A stretch of 64,000 nt of DNA from positions 41,802,294 to 41,866,293 of the forward strand of contig NC_079474.1 of the NCBI RefSeq assembly GCF_026230105.1, written 5' to 3'. Below are positions 23,176-34,809 of this stretch, one piece after another. Positions within the stretch are counted from its first letter, which is position 1. Every line of letters starts with the position of its first letter. This DNA is from Diorhabda sublineata. Taxonomy: Eukaryota; Arthropoda; Insecta; Coleoptera; Chrysomelidae. Below the pieces are notes generated by a model. That model was not told the DNA's origin. It did not search any database and saw only the letters and a list, made by a program, of their open reading frames with translations. The translations under genes and the position numbers were made by a program.

Positions 23176-23706
23176 TTATAAACCATTGATCAAAAATTAT
23201 GATGTAAGAATTACGCTAAAAAAAATCATAAAGTTTACGTTTGAGCGCTGACACGCATCGTTCGTTTTGATATCGAAGCCCCAAAATTGTACCAAATTTT
23301 CTTCAACTATTGCAAAGGACAAATCAGTAAGTACCAAATTTCCTGCAGAAATAGGAACATTAAGTGATAATAAAACTGAGTGCGTGATACAAAATAAAGA
23401 TTTAAAATACCGTGTATTCAAGGAACCCCTATTGAATATTGAAAAATTTCTTTATGCTATACACTACTGCACAATAGCAAAAAACTTTATTTTACACATG
23501 TTTTGATTTTAAATGTGCAACAATTTTTTGTTAGTAGGTTCCTTATTAAGTGTGCTTTGCAATAGTTGAAGAAAATTTGGAAAAATTTTGGGGCTTCGAT
23601 ATCAAAACGAACAATACGCGTCAACACTCAAACGTAAACTTTTTGAATTTTTTAGCGTAATAAAAAATACTTACATCACAATTTTCGATCAATAGTTTAT
23701 TGATTA
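23176..23706. mobile_element. Foldback element with about 170-bp inverted arms
   Basis: The arms 23176-23345 and 23540-23706 are inverted copies. Each contains gatatcgaagccccaaaatt followed by ccaaattttcttcaactatt in its own orientation, and taagtttacgtttgag-like sequence. The spacer is about 195 bp and codes for nothing recognisable. It has no transposase, so it would be non-autonomous, and it lies between two pieces of mariner sequence. Confidence 0.8.
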
Positions 23707-23999
23707 GGTAAACTTTGTAATAGTTAAATAATGTTTCTCTACTTTTTTTATCTTCTGTTTAAAATCGTGAAATATGTACAAAAACCAAGATTTTTTTGTC
23801 CACTTAATCTTCAATTTTTGGTAGTAAAATTATGTAACCTATTATTATGTCTCCTCTATTGACATTTGTTCAAAAGTTCAGTTTATATTATAAAAAAAAT
23901 TGTGGTAGAAATCCGTGGAAATCATCACGCGGTTTTTTTATTTTTAGGTTATCGTTTGAATATTAGTTTGAATTATAAATGCGTGTGAGCTTTCTTGAG

Positions 24000-24190
24000 C
24001 ATTAAACAATCGCGGAACCAACGTTTCCTTTTGCATATTTCATACCTCAGTTGAAATATTTCATTCATAAGCTCTGTCACTTACTTTTATTCGACGATCA
24101 TAAAGGCGCTGATTTCTGAAGGAGTTACACTGATTGAAGGTCCAGGATGTTCAGCATAATCTGTGTTCATGTGACCACTTTTACAAGCAA
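24000..24190 (-). pseudogene. Mariner transposase N-terminal fragment
   Basis: The minus strand reads KSGHMNTDYAEHPGPSISV, TPSEISAFMIVE, VTELMNEIF and LRYEICK with stops, comparable to the mariner segment KxGRTSxxDAERSGRPxxV...IHDIVLEDRRIKV. Very decayed. It may be the 5' part of the copy whose HDNAPA box is at 22960-23165. Confidence 0.45.
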
Positions 24191-24194
24191 AGAA

Positions 24195-25155
24195 CCATTA
24201 CCAAATATTTATATTACTTCAATTATCTGTCCAATTAATTAATAATGTACACTATACAAATTTCGAAAAATAAATTTAAATGACAAATGACTTCTGAGGT
24301 GGCCAGAATACCGCAATATGTTAAACGTTTGCTGGCTAAGGACATAAATTCACACAATTAATTGTTCAATAATTGGAAATGGTTACTGAAAACTGGACTT
24401 TGCGATTAATTCTACATTTTTCACGAATCTTATTTTTATCTTCCTGCTATGCGTATTACTTCCAATTCGTCTAATAAAAAAAATCCAATTGTCTCTTGTA
24501 CTCAAATACCTGTGACACTTTTTGACCGAAATTACCAGTGAATTTACCTTTGTGAAACCGCAGATCAGGAAATTAATTTATATACCATAATTGTATCATT
24601 TATTCATTATAACAATCATGCAGATTAATTACTTCATCCCTTATCTTTAATAAAATTTCCGGCGAAACACGTGTTTTGAGACGATGATATTGTACCAAAT
24701 CCAACCGTTTTGAGATATGAATCATACTGTACAAGTCATTGCTTGTAAAGCTTTTAGCTCTTATTACAAGTATCGCAAATATCCTCGGTATGTGAATATA
24801 AATAAGACCAAGTTATATAAATTATTATCAGTAAATATTTTCAGCTCTTGTTAATATCCCAAGTTTTATAATAGTTAAACTTCTTTTGCGATATGCCTAC
24901 CTTAGCAAGATTCTTGTTATCATTCTAAACGAATAATGTTTCTAATATGTAACCTTGAATGATTAAAGTAAGATATAAGATTGTGTAATTTGCTGAATAG
25001 ACTTATTATTTGCCGACATACATTTAGAATGATAGAATAAGTGTCAACTGATTTCTTAACCGTCGTATTGTAATCATATACCTAAGAATTAGTTCGATCG
25101 ACAAAAAATTGTGATTAAATATTCTATTGTAATCGTTGAGTACATGAAATGAAGA
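24195..25155. other. Unassigned AT-rich stretch
   Basis: No gene, repeat or RNA feature recognised. Confidence 0.5.
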
Positions 25156-25159
25156 ATAT

Positions 25160-25640
25160 CAAAATACGGCAGTCGAAGAACAGGCGAGGTTTCGACTCGG
25201 AAGATCAAGAGTGGATAACTAGCTACTATAGCCAACGATTGAAAACTGTATAACCTGGAATTTAATGAAAAATATGAATGGAGCTTGGAAGGTAATCTCC
25301 ATAAAACTTGTTGTATTGAAACAAACAAAAAGACCTATCAAACAATTGATCGTGAAGGAAGCAAGAAAAGTGCTTAGGAGAGACAAACAAGGTATGGTAG
25401 TTGAAATTAAAGACAAAGAAGATATTGGAGACTACGGAAGTGGAGAGCGAAGACCCACAGAAAAATTTAGAACGGAGAGAAAGTCAGAGATATCATAGAA
25501 GCCGATTATAGCATAGTGAAAGATATCGGAAATGTAGATTGGAGGGCCTGCAGACTGTCGAATCATGTCAACGAAACCAGTGGAAGAAGAAAATGGGGCA
25601 GATGTAAGAAATGTTGCATGAACGAATTAAATGAAAGCTT
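25160..25640 (+). pseudogene. LINE RT fragment plus unassigned basic frame
   Basis: EEQARFRLGRSRVDN at about 25178-25222 matches the RT motif EEQxGFRxGRSCxDN of RTE-like LINEs. A following 77-codon basic frame (25265-25498) does not match the expected RT continuation closely, although KQLI-like words occur; it could be a shuffled LINE piece. Inactive. Confidence 0.5.
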
Positions 25641-25644
25641 GGAG

Positions 25645-27185
25645 GTGTAGATAGACAGACAAGACGTAAAATATATATAGTGAATGATAGCTTAAGTGAG
25701 ATTATTGATCTATTCGATCAAAATAAATAATTGTAATTGGACATCAATTGTGCCATTTTCTTTTTGATATTTTTTGTCTATTATTATTTATAACATTTTG
25801 TCCATTTTTGGAATTAATTGATTACTTCTCACAATTTTCCATATTTTTTCTCGTTTTCTTTCAGCAAGAAAATCAACAAAGGTAATTACCGTGATATATT
25901 TTACCTGACATGTAGACATGTCAGGTAAAATATAGACACTATACACTAGACACTTGCCACATCTTCGTGTATAAATCTAAAGATTATTTTTTAAATGATA
26001 TAAATTATTTATTTAATTTTATCTTTGAATGTTCTATAAACTTGTATAATATTGAAACATCCTGCATTTAAGATTATTTCGAAAATGCATGAATGTATTT
26101 AACTTTGGATAAAATCATTAGCTTGAATCAGGATTTAGTTAAATATTAATGATTTTCGTAATTGAAATCTAATGCATTAATGTCCGCTTACTGAAACCAT
26201 ATATATTTATAAAAAAAATTTCTATCCTATAATAAATTCTGTTTATTAAAAATGATTTTTGAAGAAGAGAAAGGGGAAAAATTTTCAAACTTATGGTCCG
26301 ATTAAAAGGCTCAAATTCATTGAAGAAGTATCTGTAACATCTTGGGAAGTGATTCCCAGAAAAATAGCCTCCAGTGGAAGGAGTCTGCGTATTTTGGAAA
26401 ATTAAACATAAGATGTGAAGTCTTGTACAAAATATCTTATATAGATATAGATGCAGAATGGCTGAAAAACCATAATCTCCTCAAACCAATTTACAAACTA
26501 ATTCTGATGTTGATTAAAAGCTGGCCATGAGCAAGTGATTTATCAATTTTCATTAATAAATATATTTAACACTTCGAAAATTATTTTGAATAATCGATTC
26601 CCTTAGTGTAAACTCAAACTTTTTGCCAAGGTTAGAGTCAATGCTTTAGTGATCCCTACTACTTTCAGATATTAATGCATCACGCAGTAATTTCCAAAAT
26701 TTTCATTGGGATTACTTGTAATTTCTATAAATAGATTAAATATCGTTAAACATTCTTATCCATTTATGAAAGGTTCTGATATGGAACTGATTGTTATGAG
26801 TTACAAACAAAAAATGACTGATAAGGAAATTAGTTAACTTACAAAATTGATTTTAGCAACGGGTTTCATTTATTGAGCAAGTGACCTAACAACTTTTGAT
26901 CTTTTTTGTTATTCTTGGATAATCATGCAGCGTAAATTAATTTTTACTTGGGGTAAATGTGCTCAAGCAGTGGTATCACTCAAAGAAAGTTAGTGCAAAA
27001 ATTCCACAAAGTATCTCGATTAATACAAAGATATTAGAAAATGGTAAGGCAGTTACCCACTGTCAGAAGATAATTCTTGGCATGCAGAACCACAGTCTTG
27101 GAGATGAGATGAAATTCAAATTTGTGCCGAAATATTCCATCAACGTCTCCTGGATGTTAATATAGTGTGACGTATTCAAATACGA
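25645..27185. other. Unassigned stretch
   Basis: Mostly AT-rich. A perfect inverted repeat, ttacctgacatgtagacatgtcaggtaa at about 25900-25930, is a short palindrome of unknown meaning. The plus frame at 26959-27165 is of no known family. Confidence 0.45.
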
Positions 27186-27189
27186 GAAC

Positions 27190-27600
27190 CACTTTTGATC
27201 TTGACCGTGACTAAGTTTTATAAGAAGCAACGTTCATTTATTAGAAGTTGATTGGAACCGCGTTCTCACGCAACGGTCATGCAACATAGTAATAGTCTGA
27301 GGATAAATTGATATATTATGGATATTCTGTAGAAATAAGTGTTAGGTTTCCGTTTCATCGAGAAAATTTGTTTTCAATGGAACGTCCGCAAACAGCTCGA
27401 GCGGTACAAAATTACCTACCTACAGAATATTAAAATCACTACTTGGAGTTGCCAGCACTAGCTCAGATCTGAACTGTTTTGAATATATTTAGGATATTCT
27501 TGATGGATGTTTAAAGAACCTCCCACACCAATTTAATAACCTTGAGAACATTGGACATCGGCTTATTGAAATTTCTTTTATATTAAATAAAGTTTTGGGG
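27190..27600 (+). pseudogene. Tc1-like transposase C-terminal remnant
   Basis: Readable pieces over shifting frames: RPQTARAVQNYLPTEYIKI (family form RPHTARxVxxYL), TTWSCQH followed by AQI (from WPAxSPDLNPIEHIWD), FEYI and ILDGCLKNLPHQFNNLENIG with HRLIEI. This is the last third of a Tc1-family transposase including the region of the final acidic residue, with stops and shifts. Upstream catalytic parts were not recognised. Confidence 0.7.
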
Positions 27601-27664
27601 AATTTGATTATAGTTTGTTTGTTTATAGACTGTAATTTACAAACAAGTTATCTTCTTTCATATA

Positions 27665-27800
27665 CTTCTGGGACTTGATGCAAAAAATTCGTGAGTGAGT
27701 AGATGACTTGAAAATAATGCTGGAGACATAAAAAAATTTTTTCATACGGCCTCTCGCTTCTGAGTTGTAGGCGTTTAAAGTTTATAAAATAAGAAAATAT
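27665..27800. repeat. Fragment related to the 47.4-kb MITE
   Basis: The stretch gggacttgatgcaaaaaatt...ttttttcatacggcctctcg matches 47390-47475 (atgggatgtaatacgaaaaa...ttctcatacgacccctcg). The conserved catacgrcctctcg block recurs in both. The termini of this copy are not clear. Confidence 0.5.
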
Positions 27801-27804
27801 TTAG

Positions 27805-28880
27805 GAATGATTTGATGATTTTATCGATAATTAAATGTAGAAATACGAGTATGCTGTTTCGATCTTATCAAGCTAGTAATATGTTCCGATTCCTACAATT
27901 AAAAAGCCGGGTGATTCTAGTTTTCACAACTAGCTTAGAAAATGTTCCAGGTGCATTAATTCCATTTGAGTTGAAAGTTGACTTAGGTTAGGCTAGGGGT
28001 GGTGGGGGAACTAAGCCACTTATAAAAAATTAATAAAATAATTGAACTATAAATGAACTCTAAAACGAAGTGAGATAACCAAATATTTCAATTTTGAACT
28101 TTTTTGGGTCGATTTACAAAATGACATGAAAAACGTACTCGTGCCAAATATTGGTGTATTCTTTTGGAGAGCGAGCCGTGTATATGATCATTATATGAGG
28201 AAAATTTGATGGTAAGCTTCCGAGTTTCAATCGAAATCTTAAAAACCTGAGTATGTACCTTCGACTCATATTAAAGTGAAGAGGGTGAATGATAAAAATA
28301 CTTAAGGCAAGTCTTTCTCCTATTATTTTATTGAGCTACAAATAAGAATATTGCTGGGCAATAATTATTTTATGGAAGATTTGGCTGCAATATTGTCTCA
28401 AAGCTATAGATAGTGATACATTATAATCCTCATCCTAAGCTTAGGCGAGAAGCTAAACAGAATAAAAGGAATTAGGAGAGATTCCATTCCTTCGTATGTT
28501 TTACATAAATTTTCAAAAACATGATACTAATAATTTGACATTGTGTTAAATTTCTAATGTTCAAAGCAAAATGATGATTATCAAACCGAAGAATTTGGAA
28601 AAATTTCGTTTATAAATCAAAATAAAATATGAATTTTATCATAAAAATCTGTATATGGGGCTAGAATAATATTATGAACAATATTTTTGTTATAAATTAT
28701 TTCGATATTCCTTGCGGGATTTAAAAAATTGGCAATGTGTGTCAACATTACAAATATAAATTTCAAAAACATTTAATTATCTCTAAAACTCCTGTGCGAA
28801 TAAGTGAAAATTCAAAATATAATAACAAAAACTGTATATTATTATTTCGTATGTCTTCTACTAATAAACTATTGTGCTTA
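27805..28880. other. Intron DNA without recognised features
   Basis: AT-rich DNA directly downstream (minus strand) of the donor at 28881. It includes a short GGTTAGGCTAGG telomere-like word at about 27985 and nothing else notable. Confidence 0.45.
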
Positions 28881-28881
28881 C

Positions 28882-29980
28882 CTATGTGTTTTTTGTAACA
28901 GCCTATTCCTAAACCTATTATAAACACTCTCGGGTCCCTCATCTACAACGTATTTCACCCTACCGTGAGACGCCACTAATTGGTTTCCGGATATCCCGAA
29001 GTCCATTTGAATGTCCACCACTAACAACAACGTAAACAACACTACAATTATACACAATCCGATAATGATGCGTTCTTTCCATTTCAACCCCGAACGCAAC
29101 ATTTTTCCGATGGCACTTTTAAAAGTGCGCGACATTATGTTTTTAGTAGGAATACTCGTCCGATTGTCCGAAACAGTTTCAACACTATTACGCGACGAAA
29201 TGTCCGAGGTATCCGAAGCAAGTTCAGCAGTATCAGTTTTTGTTGACGACACACGGTGTATTGTGAAATTGTCAACTAAATTCGTGTGTGCACAATCCTC
29301 GGGAGGTGGCGAATATTTCGTTTTGACCCGACTACTATCGCTTAATGTTAACTCTTCTTTGGTAAATTCTTTGGTTTGATTTTCTCGAGAATATTTCTGC
29401 TTCTCTACTACATCTCCGAGTCGTCTTAATATTAATTCATTGGATTGATTCGTGTTTATGTATACGATTTGTTTCGAGTTATCAGCTACATGATAACATT
29501 GTGATAAGCTATCTCGAGATACAGAAACTTTATTATTACTGTTCAGTTTTATTTCTTTCGCCTTCACAGCTGTTGTCTTGATTTTATTATTAATTTTTCT
29601 GAATACATCATTAAATAATATTTTTTTATTATTTTCTTTCAACTTAGGTGCATGTGAACAGTCCTCTGACTTCGTTTTTCTTAAAGTTTTTTTTATTATC
29701 TTTGGACTATAGTGATCGTGAATGTAGTCTGGATCTTGAAGAAGTTCTTCGTTGCTTGAACCTAAGCCGTATCGTTTCGCTAGAATCACAGAGTTTTGAG
29801 GTGTGTGTTTTCTTATTAAACGTGAAGTGACGCCATTTGTAGACGTTTCCTGATGGTGTTTTCTTGACAGAAACGTTGAAGCGTTCTGTTGGAATGTATT
29901 TTGAGGGGCTGCAGAAATTGCACATTGCAGCCTGCTGTGAAGTGGTCGATCCAGATTCTTCGAGTCTAAATAATAATTTT
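28882..29980 (-). CDS. Large coding exon of a single-pass membrane protein, unrecognised
   Basis: This 1099-nt minus-strand exon is open throughout (365 codons). The acceptor has a long pyrimidine tract (tttttttctttt gcag, ending 29981) and the donor is CACATAG|GTAAGC. It starts with two bases of a split codon, so an upstream coding exon must exist. The first 300 or so residues are polar and rich in Ser, Lys, Asn and Thr, with YSPPPEDCAHTN and DTAELASDTSDISSRNSVET acidic/Ser patches and no domain that I recognise. A basic stretch (KMLRSGLKWKER) precedes one hydrophobic segment (IIIGLCIIVVLFTLLLVVDI, exon residues about 304-323). The exon ends MDFGISGNQ...DEGPESVYNRFRNRLLQKTH. Positive charges before the membrane segment suggest a cytosolic N-terminus (type II topology), as in many Golgi enzymes; a FAM20-like secretory kinase is one untested idea. 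The 3' neighbour exon is probably 14336-14656. Confidence 0.85.
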
Positions 29981-30590
29981 CTGCAAAAGAAAAAAAAACG
30001 TGTTAGATAATTTTTGCTATTATCAATTAATACGCAGCAGAAAATACTTAATTTTGACCTGAAGTATATTCAACCATGATTGAATCTAACATCAAACTAC
30101 AGAAAATTAGTGAAAAAATAAACAAAAATTACTATAAAAGTTGTAAGCCAATAGAAACAACGTTTGGCCAAAATTTCTCGTTTTATTCTGATTAGAACAA
30201 TAGATAATGAAAAAAGGTAAGCCAAATCGATAATAATAATAAAACGTACCCAAATAAAGATGAATATATTGAACGTTTATAAGCAAACGATAAATATTGA
30301 TATTGATAACACATATTATATCTTTCTTTAAATATAATAACCACAAGGCTCATTTCCCTCATATTACCCCTAGTTTGGCGTCATCAAAATACAATGAAAT
30401 AATATTTTTTAAGATACATCCAACAATATTTCAGAAAAAAATTCAATGTTACCAAATACATTGCGCAACAAACGAATTAGATATTTTTTATTCTTGATTT
30501 GTAAAAGAATGGCGGTGGTTACGTGCATTTACAGCAATGTTTTCCCTTTTTTATGTTGTTATCAAGGGCAATTAGTACGTTGGACATATA
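29981..30590. other. Intron DNA upstream of the large exon
   Basis: Minus-strand intron sequence with a strong polypyrimidine acceptor at its end. No exon was recognised. Confidence 0.45.
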
Positions 30591-30639
30591 AAAGGTTATT
30601 TCAAGTCGCTATGTGACCCATGGTCAAGATCGTTTTGAG

Positions 30640-30830
30640 AGTAAAAAGGCAATTGAAACCAGTCAAAGAAATTTTTGAGAATGGAGGCATTACTCCTATT
30701 CCGACGAATCAAGATTTCGTCTAAAACGTCTGATGGACGAATATTGGTATAAAGAAAAATAAGACTTCGATATGGTAAATATTTAAATACCTCAACAACT
30801 ATTTTTGTGCAATTTGCTGACACAATAGAT
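30640..30830 (+). pseudogene. Tc1-like transposase fragment (SDESRF box)
   Basis: The plus strand reads WRHYSYSDESRFRLKRLMDE then YWYKEK, resembling the Tc1 block W..V.FSDESRF.L...DGR..VWR that holds the first catalytic-region acidic residues. Short and decayed. Confidence 0.45.
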
Positions 30831-30850
30831 GACAGATTTATTTTTATTGA

Positions 30851-30851
<1 letters not shown>

Positions 30852-30911
<60 letters not shown>
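30852..30911. repeat. (TA)n microsatellite
   Basis: About 60 bp of alternating TA, pure except at the right end. Confidence 0.97.
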
Positions 30912-30917
<6 letters not shown>

Positions 30918-31069
30918 CAAAGGCTAACAAGACTGAAGTGGCCACCATATTCACCGGATATAATTTGCATTGAACACGTTTGAGCTTTAATTTCCAGGCA
31001 GTTGAACCGACTTCTATAACCTCATCAATCTTTACAACTGGTTGAGTTGGAAGTAATTTGGGAAGCAAA

Positions 31070-32095
31070 ACGAGAAAGGTCCCAGAAGTACCTTGCCTAA
31101 CAAAGAAAACACAAAAATTTTGATTCATTTTTCAACGTTATCTCCTTTTAGCTCCATACCCTTTTCTCAGCGATGTTCAATAATTTCGATAACCTTTTTA
31201 TAATAAGAATTGTCGAGCTCCTGAAAAAAACCATTAACTGCCGACATAACATCTTCATTGTTAGAAAATTTTGGATACCCGAACCAAGTCTGAGAACAGA
31301 AAATAATCCCAGGGGCTAAATCCGACGAATAGAGTGCATGAGGTTCCAATTCAAACTCTAATTCATTAATTTTGGCCATTGTAATAACGTATGTTTGAGC
31401 TGGTGCATTGTCTTGATGAAACAACACTTTCTTCCTAGCCAACTGCGGCCGTTTTCTCTCGATTTCTTGGCTCAAACGTTACAACAATAAGTTACTATAA
31501 TACCCGTCGTTGATAGTTATTCCTTATTCAAAGCAGTCAATGAAAATTATCCCACGCACATTCCTTAAAACCGACACCATGACCTTGCCTGCAGATGGAA
31601 CTATCTCTGCCTTCTGTGGAGCAGATTCTCCCTTTTCAATCCTTTGTTTTGATTGTACTTTTGTTTCGGATATGGAGTGATGAATTTATATCTGTGAAAC
31701 ATTGCGAAACACTCGATGGAAACATCTTCACGACCCTCTTCTTGTTCCATTGAGAACAAACGCGGCACCCATCTTGCGCACAGCTTTCTTATTTCGGACG
31801 ATCGGACTGGACGATCATCCAGTACCGCTTTGTGAATTTCCTTCAATATTTCTGAAGTCGTCACCTCATTTGGTCGTACAACCTCATTTAAACTCCTTAA
31901 TGATTTGCTGTTGATAAATAGGTGCAGTCTCACCCAGAGTAGAATCTAGTTCAGCTTTTATATTGGTTAGGCTTATGTCTTTCAAATAAAAGTATTGTAA
32001 TACATAACGAAATTCGCTGAAAATATAGTGGTATCTTTCAAGCAACTACCGCCATCTGTAGGTCAAGCCAAGTACTTCTGGGACCATCTTCGTAC
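31070..32095 (-). mobile_element. Near full-length but dead mariner element with terminal inverted repeats
   Basis: Terminal repeats: ggtcccagaagtaccttgcc at 31078-31097 and its inverse ggtcaagccaagtacttctg followed by ggacc at 32062-32085. The spacing of about 1.0 kb fits a slightly shortened mariner. Between them, on the minus strand, are an N-terminal frame (31601-31933: NEVVRPNEVTTSEILKEIHK, VLDDRPVRSSEI, RKLCARWVPRLF) and a C-terminal frame (31167-31475: VLFHQDNAPAQTYVITMAKI, ELEPHALYSSDLAP, KFSNNEDVMSAVNGFFQELD). The middle, including the usual WxxHYxPE block, is mostly deleted or scrambled. Frameshifts and stops make it inactive. It is the same family as the 8.3-9.0 kb copy. Confidence 0.88.
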
Positions 32096-32099
32096 CTCA

Positions 32100-32880
32100 A
32101 CACTATCAATAATGACACTTCCAAACAGAGCGCCAGCATCAAGAGGAGCCATGGGTGGTACTAGAAAGTATCAAGCCGTTTATATATTTTTTATACTGTA
32201 AACGTAGCTATATAAAAATTTTATTATTCTTTCCAATTATGTTCAATTATTCATTATTTTCATTTTCATATTTTATTAACATAAGTATCTATTTTGGTTT
32301 ACGATTTCTTGATCTTCTTTCAAGCATTGATCATTTAATTCATGGAATCAGTACAATCACTTTACAATGCAAATAGTGCTTTGTACGCGTTTTGCATTTA
32401 TAAAATATTTAGACTGCACTACCGAATAAATAGGTTGTAACGGAAAAATGATGAAATATTAAATATTGAAATTCCATTACATTGAATTGGAGAAAGTTGG
32501 GAGGAATATAAATATTTCTGTGCCGGATAATAGAACGCAAATACGTATGAAAGTGGAAATTAACACAATGGAAATGTACCACATAGGTCGAAACCACCAT
32601 TTTTGTATGGTTGGAATCCATAATTTATTTCATACTTAAAAATCAAATAAAGTATAATTGTAAAAAACATATTCAGTGAGACAAAATATTTTTATTTATA
32701 TCTTATTACAATTTTTACTTGTTTATACATTGAGTGATTGAAATATATTAAAACTTATAATTGAGTTTTCTAATAGAACATGTCGACTGTTCAAATTTTT
32801 GGGGATTGAGATAGTTTTCTCAGAAAAGAACCTTACAGATAAACTGCAGTATAAAAATTCACAATGGCTGAATAGTCTTC
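32100..32880. other. Unassigned stretch
   Basis: No identifiable gene or repeat. Confidence 0.5.
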
Positions 32881-32989
32881 ACGGAATTAGAAGTGTTTTA
32901 TTTTCTTAAGGTTTTTGACTATGAAAGTATCTGCACGTCCCGTCAACAGTATTCTTGATGCTTTCCATTTCCTAGGTAGAATTCCAAGG

Positions 32990-33071
32990 AGTAGGCAGAT
33001 TGAGGCCTTGGAAGCAACCAAAAAAGGGGTGATTCGTTGCGTGGAGTAGGCAAATTGAGACCACGGAATCG
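32990..33071. repeat. Two direct copies of a 28-bp unit
   Basis: aggagtaggcagattgaggc followed by cttggaa (about 32990) recurs as ggagtaggcaaattgagacc followed by acggaa (about 33043), 53 bp apart. They lie just upstream of the hammerhead-like motif copy D and are probably part of the same unidentified element. Confidence 0.6.
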
Positions 33072-33109
33072 GATCACTTTTCACCAGTGAACGAATAACC
33101 ACCATTTTC

Positions 33110-33143
33110 TTGATAACGGCTACAAAGTGGAAGCCGAAACGTC
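33110..33143 (+). other. Hammerhead-like hairpin motif, copy D
   Basis: The plus strand reads TTGATAACGGCT, loop acaaagtgga, then AGCCGAAACGTC. GGCT/AGCC form a perfect 4-bp stem. Compared with copy C (GACT/AGTC), the second base pair changes from A-T to G-C with both sides altered, a compensatory change that argues for conserved RNA structure in the parental element. Confidence 0.5.
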
Positions 33144-33149
33144 GAGAAT

Positions 33150-34800
33150 TTTCGAAATTCCAACGTGATTCAAACCGTGAAGTCTTGAACTAACTTAATT
33201 ACTTACCCTATATCACAATAGAAATTTAAAATATTTAACTGAGAACTAGAACAAAATTCGACATCGATCTTTACCTTACCCTCCTAGACATCGTTTTTCG
33301 AATGTAAGGTGCTGGTAAGATAGCTGAGTCGTTAACATGTATCCTGTGTCTGTATGAACACCAAATACCTCTATTTAGAACATAAAATCGAAAACTTGAA
33401 TCGCAGAAAGTGTAAAATTACAAAGACATATCAGTTAGGTAATTTAGCGAAGAAAAAGAAAATTTGTGGTGTACTAGAATGTATCCTACCCTTTAGGATA
33501 AATGTAAGGTAAATATAGAAATTCGTTTTGGGTAGAAATGTTCTTTTAAAAGTGAACGAGGCTTTACATAGCATAGTTTTGTAATAACAAGAGTGTAAGT
33601 TTCATTAACAGTGAACATACTCATGTTGCTTTGGAAAATTATGTATGCTTACTAAAACGAGACAAAAACGAATTATCACCAAAAAATTACGTCAATGATA
33701 ACGCAAACAAGTAAGACAAAAAAAAATTCCCAAGTCATTCAAACTCATCCTTCTTCTTCTCTATTTTGGACATCATTAGAAGTTATATAAATAATGATTT
33801 CCTCTGAGGACATAACCGAAATATAACAAACTTTACAGTGCAATATTATACATACACCAATAAATAATACATTCATGAGAACATTTTTGAAGTATTTTTA
33901 GAAATCTACTAACCACGTATTGGCTCGTATACGTTCTTCAGTTTTCAGTATTTTCAATCACTTGGTATATTTAGGGATCACAAGCTTTACAGATGAAGTA
34001 TGAAAGCGTATCTACAATTCCGAAAACTTTCAAGTTTGAATAAGATATATCGAAACTTCGTTTTATAAATCTTATATTCTCAATACGCAAAAGTTATGTA
34101 AGAGACGAAGCAGATAAGATTTTAGATATCAAAAGTCGATATTTAAAATTGGAAACTGAATAATTACTAAATAAGCCACTAGTAGTTGTTTAAACAGCCT
34201 TTCTATGGAGGCATAAATGGAAGTTGCTGACTCCAAGTGCTCCATACAATTGGTCATCGTCACCGCGTTCAAATTAACTGTAGAATCTTAATGTAATGTA
34301 ACAGTAGATCTGAATTATTATCCTTCAAGATCTACCCTTGACTAGCCAGTAACTTATCTCCATATTCAATTCACGTACAGAAATATTTCTGGAAGGCTCC
34401 TTTGAAAATAATTTCAATCTGCTGCCATATTAAAAATGGAGTTGAAATAGAAGAAACAAAGCACGGAATCTGGTCAGTCAAAACCAACTTATGGCACGGA
34501 TGGTTGTCGTGCTAAAGTGGAAAGCCATAGGCCGATTGATCAGGCCGCTGAATTCACATATTACATATTTGAATCAACAACTTTCTGCTCATTTTCATCT
34601 TTTTGTAAGGTCGAAGAAGTCCCGACGGTTCTTTCTCCTTAACTTACTCAGTTCCACTTTAATATCGCTCATGCCACTTGTAAAGTCATTTGAGTTTATC
34701 ATCATAGATAAATTTCAATATTTCGAGAGCTTCAATAGAATTTTCATCCAACTACTGATATTCTACTTATTCATTTAATTCGAATGCCTTTCTAGTGTAG
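33150..34800. other. Unassigned stretch
   Basis: No gene identified. A plus frame at 34491-34778 is not recognised, and the minus strand there is lysine/arginine-rich and could be LINE ORF debris. Confidence 0.45.
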
Positions 34801-34809
34801 TGCTTGCTG

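Larger units (their letters stand above)
14657..28881 (-). other. Putative 14.2-kb intron filled with transposon remnants
   Basis: Bounded by a donor at 28881 (CACATAG|GTAAGC) and an acceptor at 14657 (tttcag|T), both on the minus strand. The split codon AG|T fits. It contains LINE, mariner, Tc1 and terminal-repeat elements in both orientations and no other convincing host exon. The join is inferred from phase and strand only; an unseen small exon inside it is possible. Confidence 0.5.

Noticed and set aside
29011..29379. 122-codon plus-strand reading frame
   Set aside because: Antisense shadow of the large minus-strand exon 28882-29980.
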